A stretch of DNA of 13,556 nt from Candidatus Omnitrophota bacterium. Its GTDB lineage: Bacteria > Omnitrophota > Gorgyraeia > Zapsychrales > Zapsychraceae. Where the stretch lies: the NCBI GenBank assembly GCA_030634235.1, contig DAOWBD010000011.1, positions 1 through 13,556 of the forward strand. Direction: 5' to 3'. A program made the position numbers and the translations under genes. Each line of letters starts with the position of its first letter. Position 1 is the stretch's first letter. Positions 6,158 through 13,556 of the stretch are shown piece by piece. The notes under the pieces are model-generated. The model was not told the DNA's origin and searched no databases. It saw only the letters and a program-made list of their open reading frames with translations.

Positions 6158-7510
6158 TCAGGCTTCTTGAAGATTGAGATCGCGCGCCTGCGCCTTCGCC
6201 AATCCCCAAATAATCACCGAGCACCCGGCGGCAACAAAGCACAGGATCCCCGCAAAAACAAAAGCCATCAAGTACTGCTTCGTCACATCAAAAAGAACAC
6301 CACCGGCAACCGGGCCTAAAATCCCCGCGACGCCATAGGCGGTAAAAACCCATCCGTAGTTCTGGCCAATGTGTTTCGTTCCGAAATAATCCGCTGTTGC
6401 TGAAGGGAACAAGGCAAAATTGCCTCCGAAATTCAATCCCACCAGAGCCGAAGCAATGAAAATTGTCAAAGGCGTCGTAACACTGACCAGCAGCATAAAC
6501 GTCATCCCCTGCAATAAGAACATAATCATCATTGAACGCGGACGCCCAATAAGATCGCTGATCTTTCCCCAGAAAATGCGTCCGAACGCATTAAAGATCG
6601 CTAAAATACCGACGGGCTCAACAAATCGCCCGAAACTTCCCATCCATTCGGGGGCAAAGGTCTTCCCCTGGAGAATAGTCGCCATCATCGGCTTCCATTG
6701 ACCGATCGCCATCAATCCGGAAGTGGCACCGAAGATAAATGTAAGCCAGAGCATGCAGGCCAACGGTGTGTTAAGCATTTCCTTCCAATCCATATCGACA
6801 GCAGCTTTTGCCCCGGCAGCTTGAGGATTCCACCCTTCCGGAGTCCAACCTTCCGGAGGATTGCGCAATAGCGCCGCGCCAAAAACCACAGCAATCGTAC
6901 ACACAATCCCATGAAGCACAAAGAAGGTTTGCCAGCCGAGTCCGAATCCGTCGCCTTCGCTTAAACCGATACCAACCATCAAGATTTGCGGCAAGCTCAT
7001 CGCATAGCCGTCCGGCGCCGGCGGTAACATTAATACGGAAGCCGGCCCCGCAAAAAATAAGGCCCCGGCGCCAAATCCCGCTACAGCAAGCCCCGTGATC
7101 AAACCCTTTTTATCCGGATACCATTTCATACACGCCGCGATCGGACAGACATAAGCACAGCCGATCCCTGCCCCGCCAATAATGCCATACGTTAAATAAA
7201 ATGCCCACGGCCTATTTTCTTTAACAAGGAAAGCAGCCAGCAAAAAAGACAATCCTAATAAGATCCCGCCTAATGTCGCAACCTTGCGCGGACCGATACG
7301 GTCCTGCAGGCGACCGGCCGGGATCATCGTCAGCGCGAATGTTAATAATGTAAAGGAAAATGCCCACTGTGTCGTCGTGCGGCTCCAGAAAAATTCCGTT
7401 TCTAACGGTTTAACAAAAACGCTGAACGCGTAAACAGTCCCCAAGATAACCTGGACGATTAGCGCCCCGGCGATCACTGTCCATCGGCCGTGCTGTTCCT
7501 TGCTTCCCAT
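6158..7510 (-). CDS. MFS transporter, oxalate/formate antiporter (OFA) family
   Basis: Seen: 450 residues with about 12 hydrophobic helices. The first half carries GTVYAFSVF (24-32), the MFS motif A GRLQDRIGPR (66-75), a Gly-rich GGAGIGCAYVCPIAACMKWY (112-131) and PDKKGLITGLAVAGFGAGA (132-150). The second half repeats motif A as GRIFWGKISDLIGRPR. Known: these are hallmarks of the OFA family of carboxylate carriers (oxalate/formate, also monocarboxylates); substrates vary widely and the family name does not fix the substrate. A good ribosome site (GGGGAAG) precedes the ATG at 7510. It begins 42 bases after the ssb stop and ends 10 bases before the lipoprotein start. No catabolic genes for oxalate or formate lie nearby, so no substrate is proposed. 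Confidence 0.85.
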   Translation of the reverse strand: MGSKEQHGRWTVIAGALIVQVILGTVYAFSVFVKPLETEFFWSRTTTQWAFSFTLLTFALTMIPAGRLQDRIGPRKVATLGGILLGLSFLLAAFLVKENRPWAFYLTYGIIGGAGIGCAYVCPIAACMKWYPDKKGLITGLAVAGFGAGALFFAGPASVLMLPPAPDGYAMSLPQILMVGIGLSEGDGFGLGWQTFFVLHGIVCTIAVVFGAALLRNPPEGWTPEGWNPQAAGAKAAVDMDWKEMLNTPLACMLWLTFIFGATSGLMAIGQWKPMMATILQGKTFAPEWMGSFGRFVEPVGILAIFNAFGRIFWGKISDLIGRPRSMMIMFLLQGMTFMLLVSVTTPLTIFIASALVGLNFGGNFALFPSATADYFGTKHIGQNYGWVFTAYGVAGILGPVAGGVLFDVTKQYLMAFVFAGILCFVAAGCSVIIWGLAKAQARDLNLQEA

Positions 7511-7552
7511 AACTTCCCCTTTCCTTAAATAATAACGATTAAATCAACGCCT

Positions 7553-7993
7553 TTACTCGTCCCAAGCAACAGCTTTCGAAACCTGAGCTTCCGAAACCTG
7601 AGCTTCCGAAACCCGCGCTTCCGAAGCTCCTCCCGCATTGGTCGCGGGCGGCTGTCCGGCCCCATCCTCTCTCCGGTTGGGCATAAAATGAATACTGTTC
7701 GCCGAGATCCGAACACGGCTTTGTGTCTTTCCGTCCTTCTCCCAGCGCTCCTGTTTGAGGCGGCCTTCGACGATAATACCGCGCCCCTTTGACAGGTACT
7801 TTGCGCAATTCTCGGCAACCGCGCCCCAGACCTCAATATCAAAATACGATACTTCCGTCACTTTCTCGCCGCCGCTTGTATAGGTGCGGTTGTTCGCGAT
7901 CGATAAATTGCAAACAGACTTTCCCGAATTAGTATACTTCAACTCAGGATCCCTCGTCAGGTTCCCCATGATATTGACACTGTTTAAACTCAT
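7553..7993 (-). CDS. ssb: Single-stranded DNA-binding protein (SSB)
   Basis: Seen: 146 residues. Residues 1-104 or so form the OB fold, opening MSLNSVNIMGNLTRDPELKY and including YFDIEVWGAVAENCAKYLSK, GRGIIVEGRLKQERW and the closing strand RVRISANSIHFM. Known: SSB coats single-stranded DNA during replication, recombination and repair, usually as a tetramer, and recruits partners through an acidic C-terminal tip ending in DIPF. Odd here: the tail is short, contains a five-residue repeat (S-E-A-Q-V type) encoded by a 15-bp tandem repeat, and ends AVAWDE rather than DDDIPF. The start at 7993 has an AAGGAGAG ribosome site. It is the first of five co-directional genes. The tail may still bind partners through Trp-Asp-Glu, or this may be an accessory SSB; the sequence does not say which. 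Confidence 0.95.
   Translation of the reverse strand: MSLNSVNIMGNLTRDPELKYTNSGKSVCNLSIANNRTYTSGGEKVTEVSYFDIEVWGAVAENCAKYLSKGRGIIVEGRLKQERWEKDGKTQSRVRISANSIHFMPNRREDGAGQPPATNAGGASEARVSEAQVSEAQVSKAVAWDE
7571..7627. repeat. 15-bp tandem repeat inside the ssb tail
   Basis: About 3.8 units: two identical copies CTGAGCTTCCGAAAC (7583-7597 and 7598-7612), a variant copy (7613-7627) and a partial copy (7571-7582). The unit keeps the reading frame and encodes SEAQV/SEARV/SKAVA. Slipped-strand copying would change the tail in five-residue steps without breaking the gene. Confidence 0.9.
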
Positions 7994-8065
7994 CGCGCTC
8001 TCCTTGTTTCGTTTTATAAAATATTGTATTTGATAATTTAAAAATGTGGCTGATCGGAATATAGC

Positions 8066-8093
8066 ATTGTAACACAGACCATAAAAAGAGCAA
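8066..8093 (-). promoter_or_regulatory. Predicted promoter of ssb (extended -10)
   Basis: On the minus strand: TTGCTC (8088-8093), 16-base spacer, TACAAT (8066-8071) preceded by TGT, an extended -10. Leader about 65 bases to the ATG at 7993. Confidence 0.5.
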
Positions 8094-8098
8094 CCCTC

Positions 8099-8124
8099 TT
8101 GGTTCGATTAATTGGTTCGATTAA
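8099..8124. repeat. Tandem 13-bp direct repeat in the divergent ssb / duplicated-protein intergenic region
   Basis: TTGGTTCGATTAA occurs twice back to back (8099-8111, 8112-8124), and a degenerate third TTCGATT lies at 8134-8140. It sits just upstream of the predicted -35 of the 8238 gene and just beyond the -35 of the divergent ssb promoter, a position suited to a regulator serving one or both genes. The rest of the gap 7994-8237 shows only the two promoters and ribosome sites. Confidence 0.6.
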
Positions 8125-8138
8125 TTTCTCTTATTCGA

Positions 8139-8167
8139 TTGAAAAAATATCCGAAACAAGATAGAAT
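8139..8167 (+). promoter_or_regulatory. Predicted promoter of the duplicated Cys-rich protein gene
   Basis: TTGAAA (8139-8144), 17-base spacer, TAGAAT (8162-8167); both elements match consensus at five of six positions. Predicted transcription start near 8174, about 64 bases before the ATG at 8238, with AAAAAAAGGACC as ribosome site. Confidence 0.6.
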
Positions 8168-8237
8168 TAAGACAATCATCGATCCTAATATGCTACTGTA
8201 CGCGCACTAACCACTCACAAAAAAAGGACCTATCATA

Positions 8238-9704
8238 ATGACTGTAGGGCAAAATTCCGATACCTGGACGATCAATTACAAATTGAGCTATCCCGATGGG
8301 ACCGAGCATACCTTCCCTATCGTTATGAACAGCCAGACCCTTGATATCATCCAGGAGGAAAAAGAGTCCTATCCTGAGTGGACCAAGCTGCAGTGCCAGA
8401 AATGCTCCAACTGCCCGTTAGACGAAAATGAGAACCTCTACTGTCCGATCGCCGTGAAGATCAGAGACGTTGTCGATTTTTTCTGTAAACCTCAACCCTC
8501 AAAAAACGTCGACGTCAGCATTGAAACGCCCGAGCACACATATAGCAAGAATGTCGAGGTCAAGACGGCAGCTTTTTCTTTGCTCGGCGTATTCATGGTC
8601 ACAAGCGGCTGTCCGATTATGGACAAGCTGCGCCCCATGGCCCGTTTTCACCTGCCCTTCGCGACAACAATCGAAACGACCTACCGTTCGATCTCAAACT
8701 ATCTGATCGCGCAATACCTGATTTCGCTCCAGGAGAAAAAAGCCGACTGGGACCTGAAGGACTTAAAGACGATGTACGAGAACATTGAAACGGTCAACAT
8801 GCATTTTCGCGAAAGATTGCAAGAAGTCAGCAATCAAAATTACGCCTTAAGCGCCCTGATTCAACTCGACTCTTTCGCGTCCTATATTAATATGTCCTTA
8901 AGCAGGGAGGCGTTCTTCACCGTCGAGAGCCTGTTCAACAGGGAATTCCAGGAAAACGACCTTGCCGATTCCAAAGAAGGATCCGAAGACAGCAATGAAA
9001 ATATCTCTTATGAATACGAGTTCAAGATCGGCAGCAATGCCCCAAAAAAGTTCACCGTCTTTTTAGACCACCAGACGTTAAAACTTGTCAACGCGAAAAA
9101 AGATTCGCTTCCGGCATGGACGGAACTCCAATGCAAGAAATGCCCGAACTGTCCGTTAGACGAGAAGAAAGTCAAGTACTGCCCCGCGGCCACAGGCGTT
9201 TGCGACGTGATCGAATTCTTTAAAGAAATAACATCAACGGAAAAGGCAACGATCGGGGTGAAAACAGCCGAGCGCAATTATTCATCAAACCTGACGGCGA
9301 CCGTCGGCATCAGCGCGATGATGGGCCTGATCATGGCCTCAAGCGGCTGCCCCATCTTAGGCAGGTTGAAACCACTCGTCCGGAACCATCTTCCCTTCGC
9401 ATCCAATAAAGAAACTGTTTACCGGTCAATAGGCATGTATCTGCTGTCCCAATATTTTGTGGCAAAAAGCGGAAAAACCCCTGATTGGGAGCTCAAGGAT
9501 TTTACAAAGCTTTATGACGAGATCAACATCGTCAATAAAGCCTTCTGCACCAGGCTGCGGGAAATCACCGTCAAGGATGCGAACTTAAACGCGCTGATCA
9601 AGCTCGACTGTTTTGCCCAGCAAATCAGCTTTACAATCTCCGAAGGAAATATCGCGAACCTGCAAGCCCTCTTCAAGGCGCATTTCGATCAAGAGAACAA
9701 ATAA
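8238..9704 (+). CDS. Tandem-duplicated Cys-rich protein, DUF6901-like (two copies in one chain)
   Basis: Seen: 488 residues made of two homologous halves (about 10-235 and 257-485) joined by an acidic linker (240-255). Each half has, in order: a strand pair ending in a 'QTLxL' turn; 'P-WT-LQC-KC-NCPLDE...YCP' with cysteines C53, C56, C59, C69 and C299, C302, C305, C315; a 'V-ETPE/TAER-YS' strand; an 'SGCPI' motif (C125, C371); an 'HLPFA' motif (H138, H384) with 'ET-YRSI-YL-QY'; and a helical 'DWDLKDL/DWELKDF' end. No signal peptide or clear membrane span. Known: I associate the single-copy pattern (about 230 residues, unknown function, mainly in deltaproteobacteria and relatives) with Pfam DUF6901; that name is from memory. 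Inferred: four cysteines plus the Cys-Pro and His motifs suggest metal binding in each half. It stands alone, divergent from ssb. The duplication is the unusual part. Confidence 0.8.
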   Translation: MTVGQNSDTWTINYKLSYPDGTEHTFPIVMNSQTLDIIQEEKESYPEWTKLQCQKCSNCPLDENENLYCPIAVKIRDVVDFFCKPQPSKNVDVSIETPEHTYSKNVEVKTAAFSLLGVFMVTSGCPIMDKLRPMARFHLPFATTIETTYRSISNYLIAQYLISLQEKKADWDLKDLKTMYENIETVNMHFRERLQEVSNQNYALSALIQLDSFASYINMSLSREAFFTVESLFNREFQENDLADSKEGSEDSNENISYEYEFKIGSNAPKKFTVFLDHQTLKLVNAKKDSLPAWTELQCKKCPNCPLDEKKVKYCPAATGVCDVIEFFKEITSTEKATIGVKTAERNYSSNLTATVGISAMMGLIMASSGCPILGRLKPLVRNHLPFASNKETVYRSIGMYLLSQYFVAKSGKTPDWELKDFTKLYDEINIVNKAFCTRLREITVKDANLNALIKLDCFAQQISFTISEGNIANLQALFKAHFDQENK

Positions 9705-9714
9705 ATATAGATTT

Positions 9715-9734
9715 CCACGGGTTTACACCCGTGG
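9715..9734. repeat. REP-like hairpin, copy 1
   Basis: Perfect 7-bp inverted repeat CCACGGG/CCCGTGG around a six-base loop TTTACA, 10 bases after the stop at 9704. It resembles the palindromic ends left by IS200/IS605-type or REP-associated (RAYT) transposases. The second copy lies at 9802-9821 in the same orientation. Confidence 0.7.
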
Positions 9735-9801
9735 TACTACTTGACTTGTCTAAAATTCAAGCTGCGCTTGTCCTCGGTCTTGGACCTCGGATCGCCTACA
9801 T

Positions 9802-9821
9802 CCACGGGCTTACGCCAGTGG
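9802..9821. repeat. REP-like hairpin, copy 2 (one mismatch)
   Basis: CCACGGG/CCAGTGG around a six-base loop CTTACG; one mismatch in the stem relative to copy 1. The 67 bases between the two copies hold no gene and only short direct repeats (CCTCGG twice). Together the copies fill most of the gap 9705-9845. Confidence 0.65.
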
Positions 9822-9845
9822 TTTTAACAACGCGAAGTATAAAAT

Positions 9846-9893
9846 AAAAAGGCGATGATCACTCTTTAAAAGAGTAACCATCGCCTTTTTTTT
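9846..9893. terminator. Bidirectional intrinsic terminator
   Basis: A perfect 12-bp stem AAAAAGGCGATG (9846-9857)/CATCGCCTTTTT (9879-9890), with an inner stem ACTCTT/AAGAGT (9861-9875), followed by TTT. A T run on one strand and an A run on the other let it stop transcription from both converging genes (8238-9704 and 9908-13556). Confidence 0.92.
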
Positions 9894-9907
9894 AATAACC
9901 AAAGCAG

Positions 9908-12900
9908 CTATGGTTGAATATTCAGAGTAGCTACTTGCGTCGTACTTACGCCCGCCCCTGATGCCGATATTGTCACTGTCCCGCTAGTATTGCCGACCGT
10001 AATATCAAAGTCGGCCCTGCCATCACCCATCGAAACACTATCCTCTTTACTGGACAGAAAACTTTCATTCGTATAGGCTATGCTGACACTTGAAATGTCT
10101 GGAGTTTTTGCATTATCAGCATTACTTCCAGACAGATAACCACAGACATTCTTATGATAAACAGTTACATGAACAGTATCCCCGACTGACGGTGACGTAT
10201 CTGAAACCTGGACTTCGAACCAGTCATCAGGCGAACCAGCAGCCCCTTGATAGTCAATGTTGGGAACATTAACATTGTAGGCAATGATACTCGTTGCATT
10301 GCCAACACTATCTTCAACCCCGACAACATCTAGGCTAAAAGACCCTCCTAAAGACGCCGGTATGCCTGCAAGATGCAATGTAACATTGTCCGTGTACCAG
10401 CAAACTGTATCGATCGTCTCACCAGCATCATAATGACCTTTCTCACGGGCTGATACAGAAGTTACATCCTCATTGAAATAGATATGCACGATCCACGGCG
10501 TATCCATCTCGACACGAACGATCTCCGGCGCAGATCCATCATTTGATTGGAAATTCGCGGTAATCGTTTCCGTGTCGATATTGTTGTCGTCAACTTCATC
10601 GACAGAAAATGTCACCGTTTCGGGAGTCGTACTATTATTCAACGTAATCTCAGCTACTCCATCTTCAAAACTAACATTGGTGGTCCCATCGTTTATATAG
10701 GCATCAATATCCGCGGTAGAGAATGTCGCGTCCTTGTTATAGGACCTGACAATATTGTCACTACCATCTGCCGCGCGAAGGATAAGCCTTATCGTTGTCC
10801 CTTTTGTTGTAAAGGATATCGCGTCAGATCCTCCCTCATAGACAAGGTATTGCGTCACGCCGACAAAATCAATATTCTGATTTGCACTAAAACCTCCACT
10901 TGTTGCTGATAATGTAACTCCCATTGCTCCTATAGGATGACTTGCAATAACCTGAAATTGTCCATTATCTGTACTCGAATTTAGCGTATAAGGAGATGCT
11001 GGGATAACTGAAGCGCCACTATCAACACCATAAATTATCGTTCTCCCAGAATCTTTGTCAACTCTTCCCTCAATATCAACAACAGCGATCCAGAATGGAG
11101 CTCCATCAGGTCCTGCTGGCACTCGATTGGGACCAATAATGACAAGATCATTATCAACGCTTGCTATACCACTCGGTGTGAATTCATATTGCAATGCAAC
11201 GCTGCTGGCACCGGAGACATCAACCGTCAATGTCTCCGGCTCCTGGGCATCAACGGTAAAGTTTCCGATACCACCAAACATCTCAACCGAACTCGTACTT
11301 GGCCCTCCCGGCGCTCCATTCGTTGATAATATCCAACTGTTGGGAATCTGGCCAGCAGATGACTCGCTGACAGTAATCGCCACGGCTGTATCATAAGAAA
11401 GAACGATATTGCCATTACTATCTTTTGCTTTCAAAGTAACAAAAATAGGATCGCCCATCGTGCTTGTCGTTTCCTCGGCAGTTACCTCAATATCATTCAC
11501 CACACTCCCAACTGTCAGCGCAATATTCAGGTCCGCAAAAGCCTCGCCGGTATCATAGGACGAATTCCCATCATCCGCATAAAACTTGATTATTCCGGGA
11601 TAACTCCCATCAGTCACCTCGGGAGGAACATCTAAATCAATGGTGAAAGTATTTGAACCTCCTATGGCAATATTAGCCGATAGAGGATATATAGTATAGT
11701 GTGATGAAGATATCGAACCTAAGGGACCAGGTTCTACTCTTATATTGACCGCAACCATACCATTATTCGTCACAGTAACGCCCTGTTGAGCTATTGCCGC
11801 CCCCGGATTACCCGTTATGGCAAGATCAGCCGGAGCCACGGTGATAGCCCCCCCTCCACTGCCTGTACCGGGATAACCAAAGACTTCATCCGGATTATTA
11901 CTTTCTACAGTACCAATATAAGCTTCAACAGTAATATAATACTGAGTCGAATCGTTAAGACTGCTAATAACCGCCTGGGTCTCGCTTGAATCAGTAATAT
12001 CCAAAGGCGAACCGCTTCCGTTATAGTTCTGGCTTCCCAAACCATAATAAACGTAATAGCCGTCGACATTGGAAACACTATCCCAGCGCACCTTAAGCTC
12101 CCCTGAAACCGCTGTTGTCTCCAGCCAGAGGTTGGTAGGATACTCGACACTCGTCGCTGTAAGAGTGATATTATCCTCCGAAGTAGCAAACATATACGTG
12201 CCGGCGTCAAAGGCCTCGACCTTAAGATAATACGTCGAGTTCGTCTCAAGGGTTTCACTAATGCCGAGTGTGTAACACGACGAACTTCCAACAGTAACTG
12301 GCGAGTCGCCATCCATATAACTTCCGGACGCCGTCCTGAAGTAGATCTTGTATTCGTCGATCCAGTCATAATAGGTCCAGCAGACATTGATCTCATCCGA
12401 AGCCGTCGTTGAAAGGTTCGTGATGTCAAAAGGCGGCGGGCCACTGAAGACAATATCCCCCATTTCAAGACCCTGATCATCCTCAACAACAATCCGTTCG
12501 ATGAGGGCGTTAAAATCCTCTTTCGGGATCGTTATTTGATATGTTAATTGCCCGACCGGACCCGTGAAGACATAATGATCCATCGTTGAATCCGAGTATT
12601 CGATAACTAACTCAGGTATAAATGGAGCATTACTCGAGAAAGTTACCGTGACATCAAGATTGACCGCAAGATCAGGCGTACTAGGAGTAAGCGTGAGAAC
12701 GGCATTAATCGCCTGCACGGAGAAATTCTCTCCACAGTCGATCGTATCTCCGGGATATTCCCCGATACCAGCCTGGATGACATGGTCCGTAACCTGACTG
12801 TACGGTATGGTCATCGAATAATTCTGCATATTGGCTACTTGAGAAAATTCTTGCTGCCATGTGCCTCCGCCGTCGAAATCCATAAAAAACCATGGCTTGT

Positions 12901-13556
12901 ATGACGGTTCCCCCCCTGCCGGATAGGTTGCTGTTACAACCAGGCTGGTATTATACTCTGGCGGATTCGGAGTAAATGTTGCTGTACAGGTAAAGTCGCC
13001 GGGCGTGTCGAAGAATATTTCGCCTCCGGAGATATACATTCCCATGTCATCCTGGATCTCGAGCTCACCGGGTGTTCCTGAGAACGTCCCGGCCGCAACA
13101 CTTTCATCATAAACCATGTATCCAGCTCCCTGAGAAAAACTACCGCTGAAAGATTCTGTTGACGTATCAAGCCGCCATTGAGGAGTGAATAAAGGGGCTG
13201 TATTAAATTCAACATGAATCTGAAAACTCTGGGTAGAACTCGGCAGTTCAGGCGTTACAGTCAACGCAGTTACATAGACCGGAACAGCCGCGCCAAAGAT
13301 CTCCTCGCAGAGCAACGCCGCACCGGAATCATCCCATATCTCGATCTGATTGACATGAGAGTCAATGTCCGCGGCGGGGATGAATATCTCATAGGCACTT
13401 GCCCCCGCGCTTCCTGGGAACGTGTACGTTTTGATCCCGCTGTCGAGATCGACGGAAACTCTCGGAACAAACCCGATAGGCCCCGGAAATTCCGCGCGAA
13501 TTTGAAGAAGCTGTTCAACCACGGGAGGATAGTACTGAAGGACAACGTCGCATGAC
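9908..13556 (-). CDS. Giant multi-domain surface/secreted protein, 5'-truncated (FN3 and Ig-like repeats)
   Basis: Seen: 1,215 residues, open to the right edge; the frame continues past the GTG at 13522 with sense codons (CDVVLQYYPP), so the true start is outside. Modules from the N side: four copies of about 95 residues of an unassigned beta-module (13556-12424); two fibronectin III domains (about 12436-12160 and 12150-11880) with 'YKIYFR', 'YYLKVEAF', 'YYVYYG' and 'YYITVEAY' strands; an NPCBM/abutting-type beta domain (about 11840-11510); three Big_1/invasin-like Ig domains (about 11500-10540); an SbsA-like Ig domain with PEIVRVEMDTPWIVHIYFNE (about 10530-10270); and a last Ig-like domain ending TLNIQP. 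No sortase, membrane or recognised sorting signal at the C terminus. Inferred: an exported adhesin-like or surface-layer-like protein. The regular insertion of Ser/Thr-rich strands and lack of enzyme motifs argue for a structural or binding role. No neighbour indicates its export route. Confidence 0.85.
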   Translation of the reverse strand, partial: SCDVVLQYYPPVVEQLLQIRAEFPGPIGFVPRVSVDLDSGIKTYTFPGSAGASAYEIFIPAADIDSHVNQIEIWDDSGAALLCEEIFGAAVPVYVTALTVTPELPSSTQSFQIHVEFNTAPLFTPQWRLDTSTESFSGSFSQGAGYMVYDESVAAGTFSGTPGELEIQDDMGMYISGGEIFFDTPGDFTCTATFTPNPPEYNTSLVVTATYPAGGEPSYKPWFFMDFDGGGTWQQEFSQVANMQNYSMTIPYSQVTDHVIQAGIGEYPGDTIDCGENFSVQAINAVLTLTPSTPDLAVNLDVTVTFSSNAPFIPELVIEYSDSTMDHYVFTGPVGQLTYQITIPKEDFNALIERIVVEDDQGLEMGDIVFSGPPPFDITNLSTTASDEINVCWTYYDWIDEYKIYFRTASGSYMDGDSPVTVGSSSCYTLGISETLETNSTYYLKVEAFDAGTYMFATSEDNITLTATSVEYPTNLWLETTAVSGELKVRWDSVSNVDGYYVYYGLGSQNYNGSGSPLDITDSSETQAVISSLNDSTQYYITVEAYIGTVESNNPDEVFGYPGTGSGGGAITVAPADLAITGNPGAAIAQQGVTVTNNGMVAVNIRVEPGPLGSISSSHYTIYPLSANIAIGGSNTFTIDLDVPPEVTDGSYPGIIKFYADDGNSSYDTGEAFADLNIALTVGSVVNDIEVTAEETTSTMGDPIFVTLKAKDSNGNIVLSYDTAVAITVSESSAGQIPNSWILSTNGAPGGPSTSSVEMFGGIGNFTVDAQEPETLTVDVSGASSVALQYEFTPSGIASVDNDLVIIGPNRVPAGPDGAPFWIAVVDIEGRVDKDSGRTIIYGVDSGASVIPASPYTLNSSTDNGQFQVIASHPIGAMGVTLSATSGGFSANQNIDFVGVTQYLVYEGGSDAISFTTKGTTIRLILRAADGSDNIVRSYNKDATFSTADIDAYINDGTTNVSFEDGVAEITLNNSTTPETVTFSVDEVDDNNIDTETITANFQSNDGSAPEIVRVEMDTPWIVHIYFNEDVTSVSAREKGHYDAGETIDTVCWYTDNVTLHLAGIPASLGGSFSLDVVGVEDSVGNATSIIAYNVNVPNIDYQGAAGSPDDWFEVQVSDTSPSVGDTVHVTVYHKNVCGYLSGSNADNAKTPDISSVSIAYTNESFLSSKEDSVSMGDGRADFDITVGNTSGTVTISASGAGVSTTQVATLNIQP

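Noticed and set aside
7571..7627. Short CRISPR-like array
   Set aside because: The units are contiguous 15-bp repeats with no spacers and encode part of the SSB tail.
7525..7842. Two other minus-strand frames (105 and 89 codons) over the ssb tail
   Set aside because: They are out-of-frame readings of ssb; the 15-bp repeat keeps several frames open (KLRFRKLRFRK pattern).
13520..13522. GTG as start codon of the giant surface protein
   Set aside because: Sense codons continue upstream to the window edge in the same frame and belong to the first repeat module, so the gene is truncated there.
13214..13555. 113-codon plus-strand frame at the right edge
   Set aside because: It is antisense to the surface-protein modules, with Arg-rich composition typical of a shadow frame.

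Overview
The window looks like a chromosomal segment from an uncultured diderm (Gram-negative-type) bacterium with moderate GC. The diderm signs are a DUF481 outer-membrane protein, two lipobox lipoproteins and a very large exported surface protein. An Omnitrophota-like or deltaproteobacterial-type lineage is a guess from gene content only; no marker gene settles it.

Layout. (1) 1-576, minus strand: two small iron-type genes, a DtxR-like repressor running off the left edge and a Cys-rich zinc-ribbon-like protein. Each is readable only if one single-base frameshift is corrected. (2) 626-1354, plus strand: a DUF481 outer-membrane protein, whose predicted promoter overlaps the start codon of the divergent Cys-rich gene. 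(3) 1355-1628: a gene-free stretch rich in hairpins. (4) 1658-2255, minus strand: three very small genes (a hypothetical, an entericidin-like lipoprotein and a Cys/Lys-rich peptide) ending in a strong terminator. (5) 2522-4690, plus strand: a CPA2-type cation/proton antiporter fused to a PTS EIIA domain, behind a near-consensus promoter. (6) 4759-7993, minus strand: five co-directional genes, in transcription order ssb, an OFA-type MFS transporter, a lipoprotein, a family-6 (hypoxanthine) DNA glycosylase and a PilZ protein, with predicted promoters ahead of ssb and PilZ. (7) 8238-9704, plus strand: a 488-residue protein made of two tandem copies of a Cys-rich domain I associate with DUF6901. 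(8) 9705-9907: two REP-like hairpins and a bidirectional terminator. (9) 9908-13556, minus strand: the C-terminal 1,215 residues of a giant beta-sandwich surface protein with four repeats of an unassigned module, two fibronectin III domains and several Ig-like domains; its 5' end lies outside the window.

Functional reading. The left edge looks like the end of a metal-homeostasis locus, possibly decayed or mis-sequenced. The middle is envelope and ion homeostasis plus a mixed DNA-maintenance, transport and c-di-GMP cluster. The right side holds two unusual proteins, the duplicated Cys-rich protein and the giant surface protein, arranged convergently. I see no tRNA, rRNA, CRISPR array, transposase or phage gene. 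The best candidates for something undescribed are the duplicated Cys-rich protein with its repeat-flanked promoter, the unassigned repeat module in the giant protein, the paired frameshifts, and the structured intergenic region at 1409-1611.
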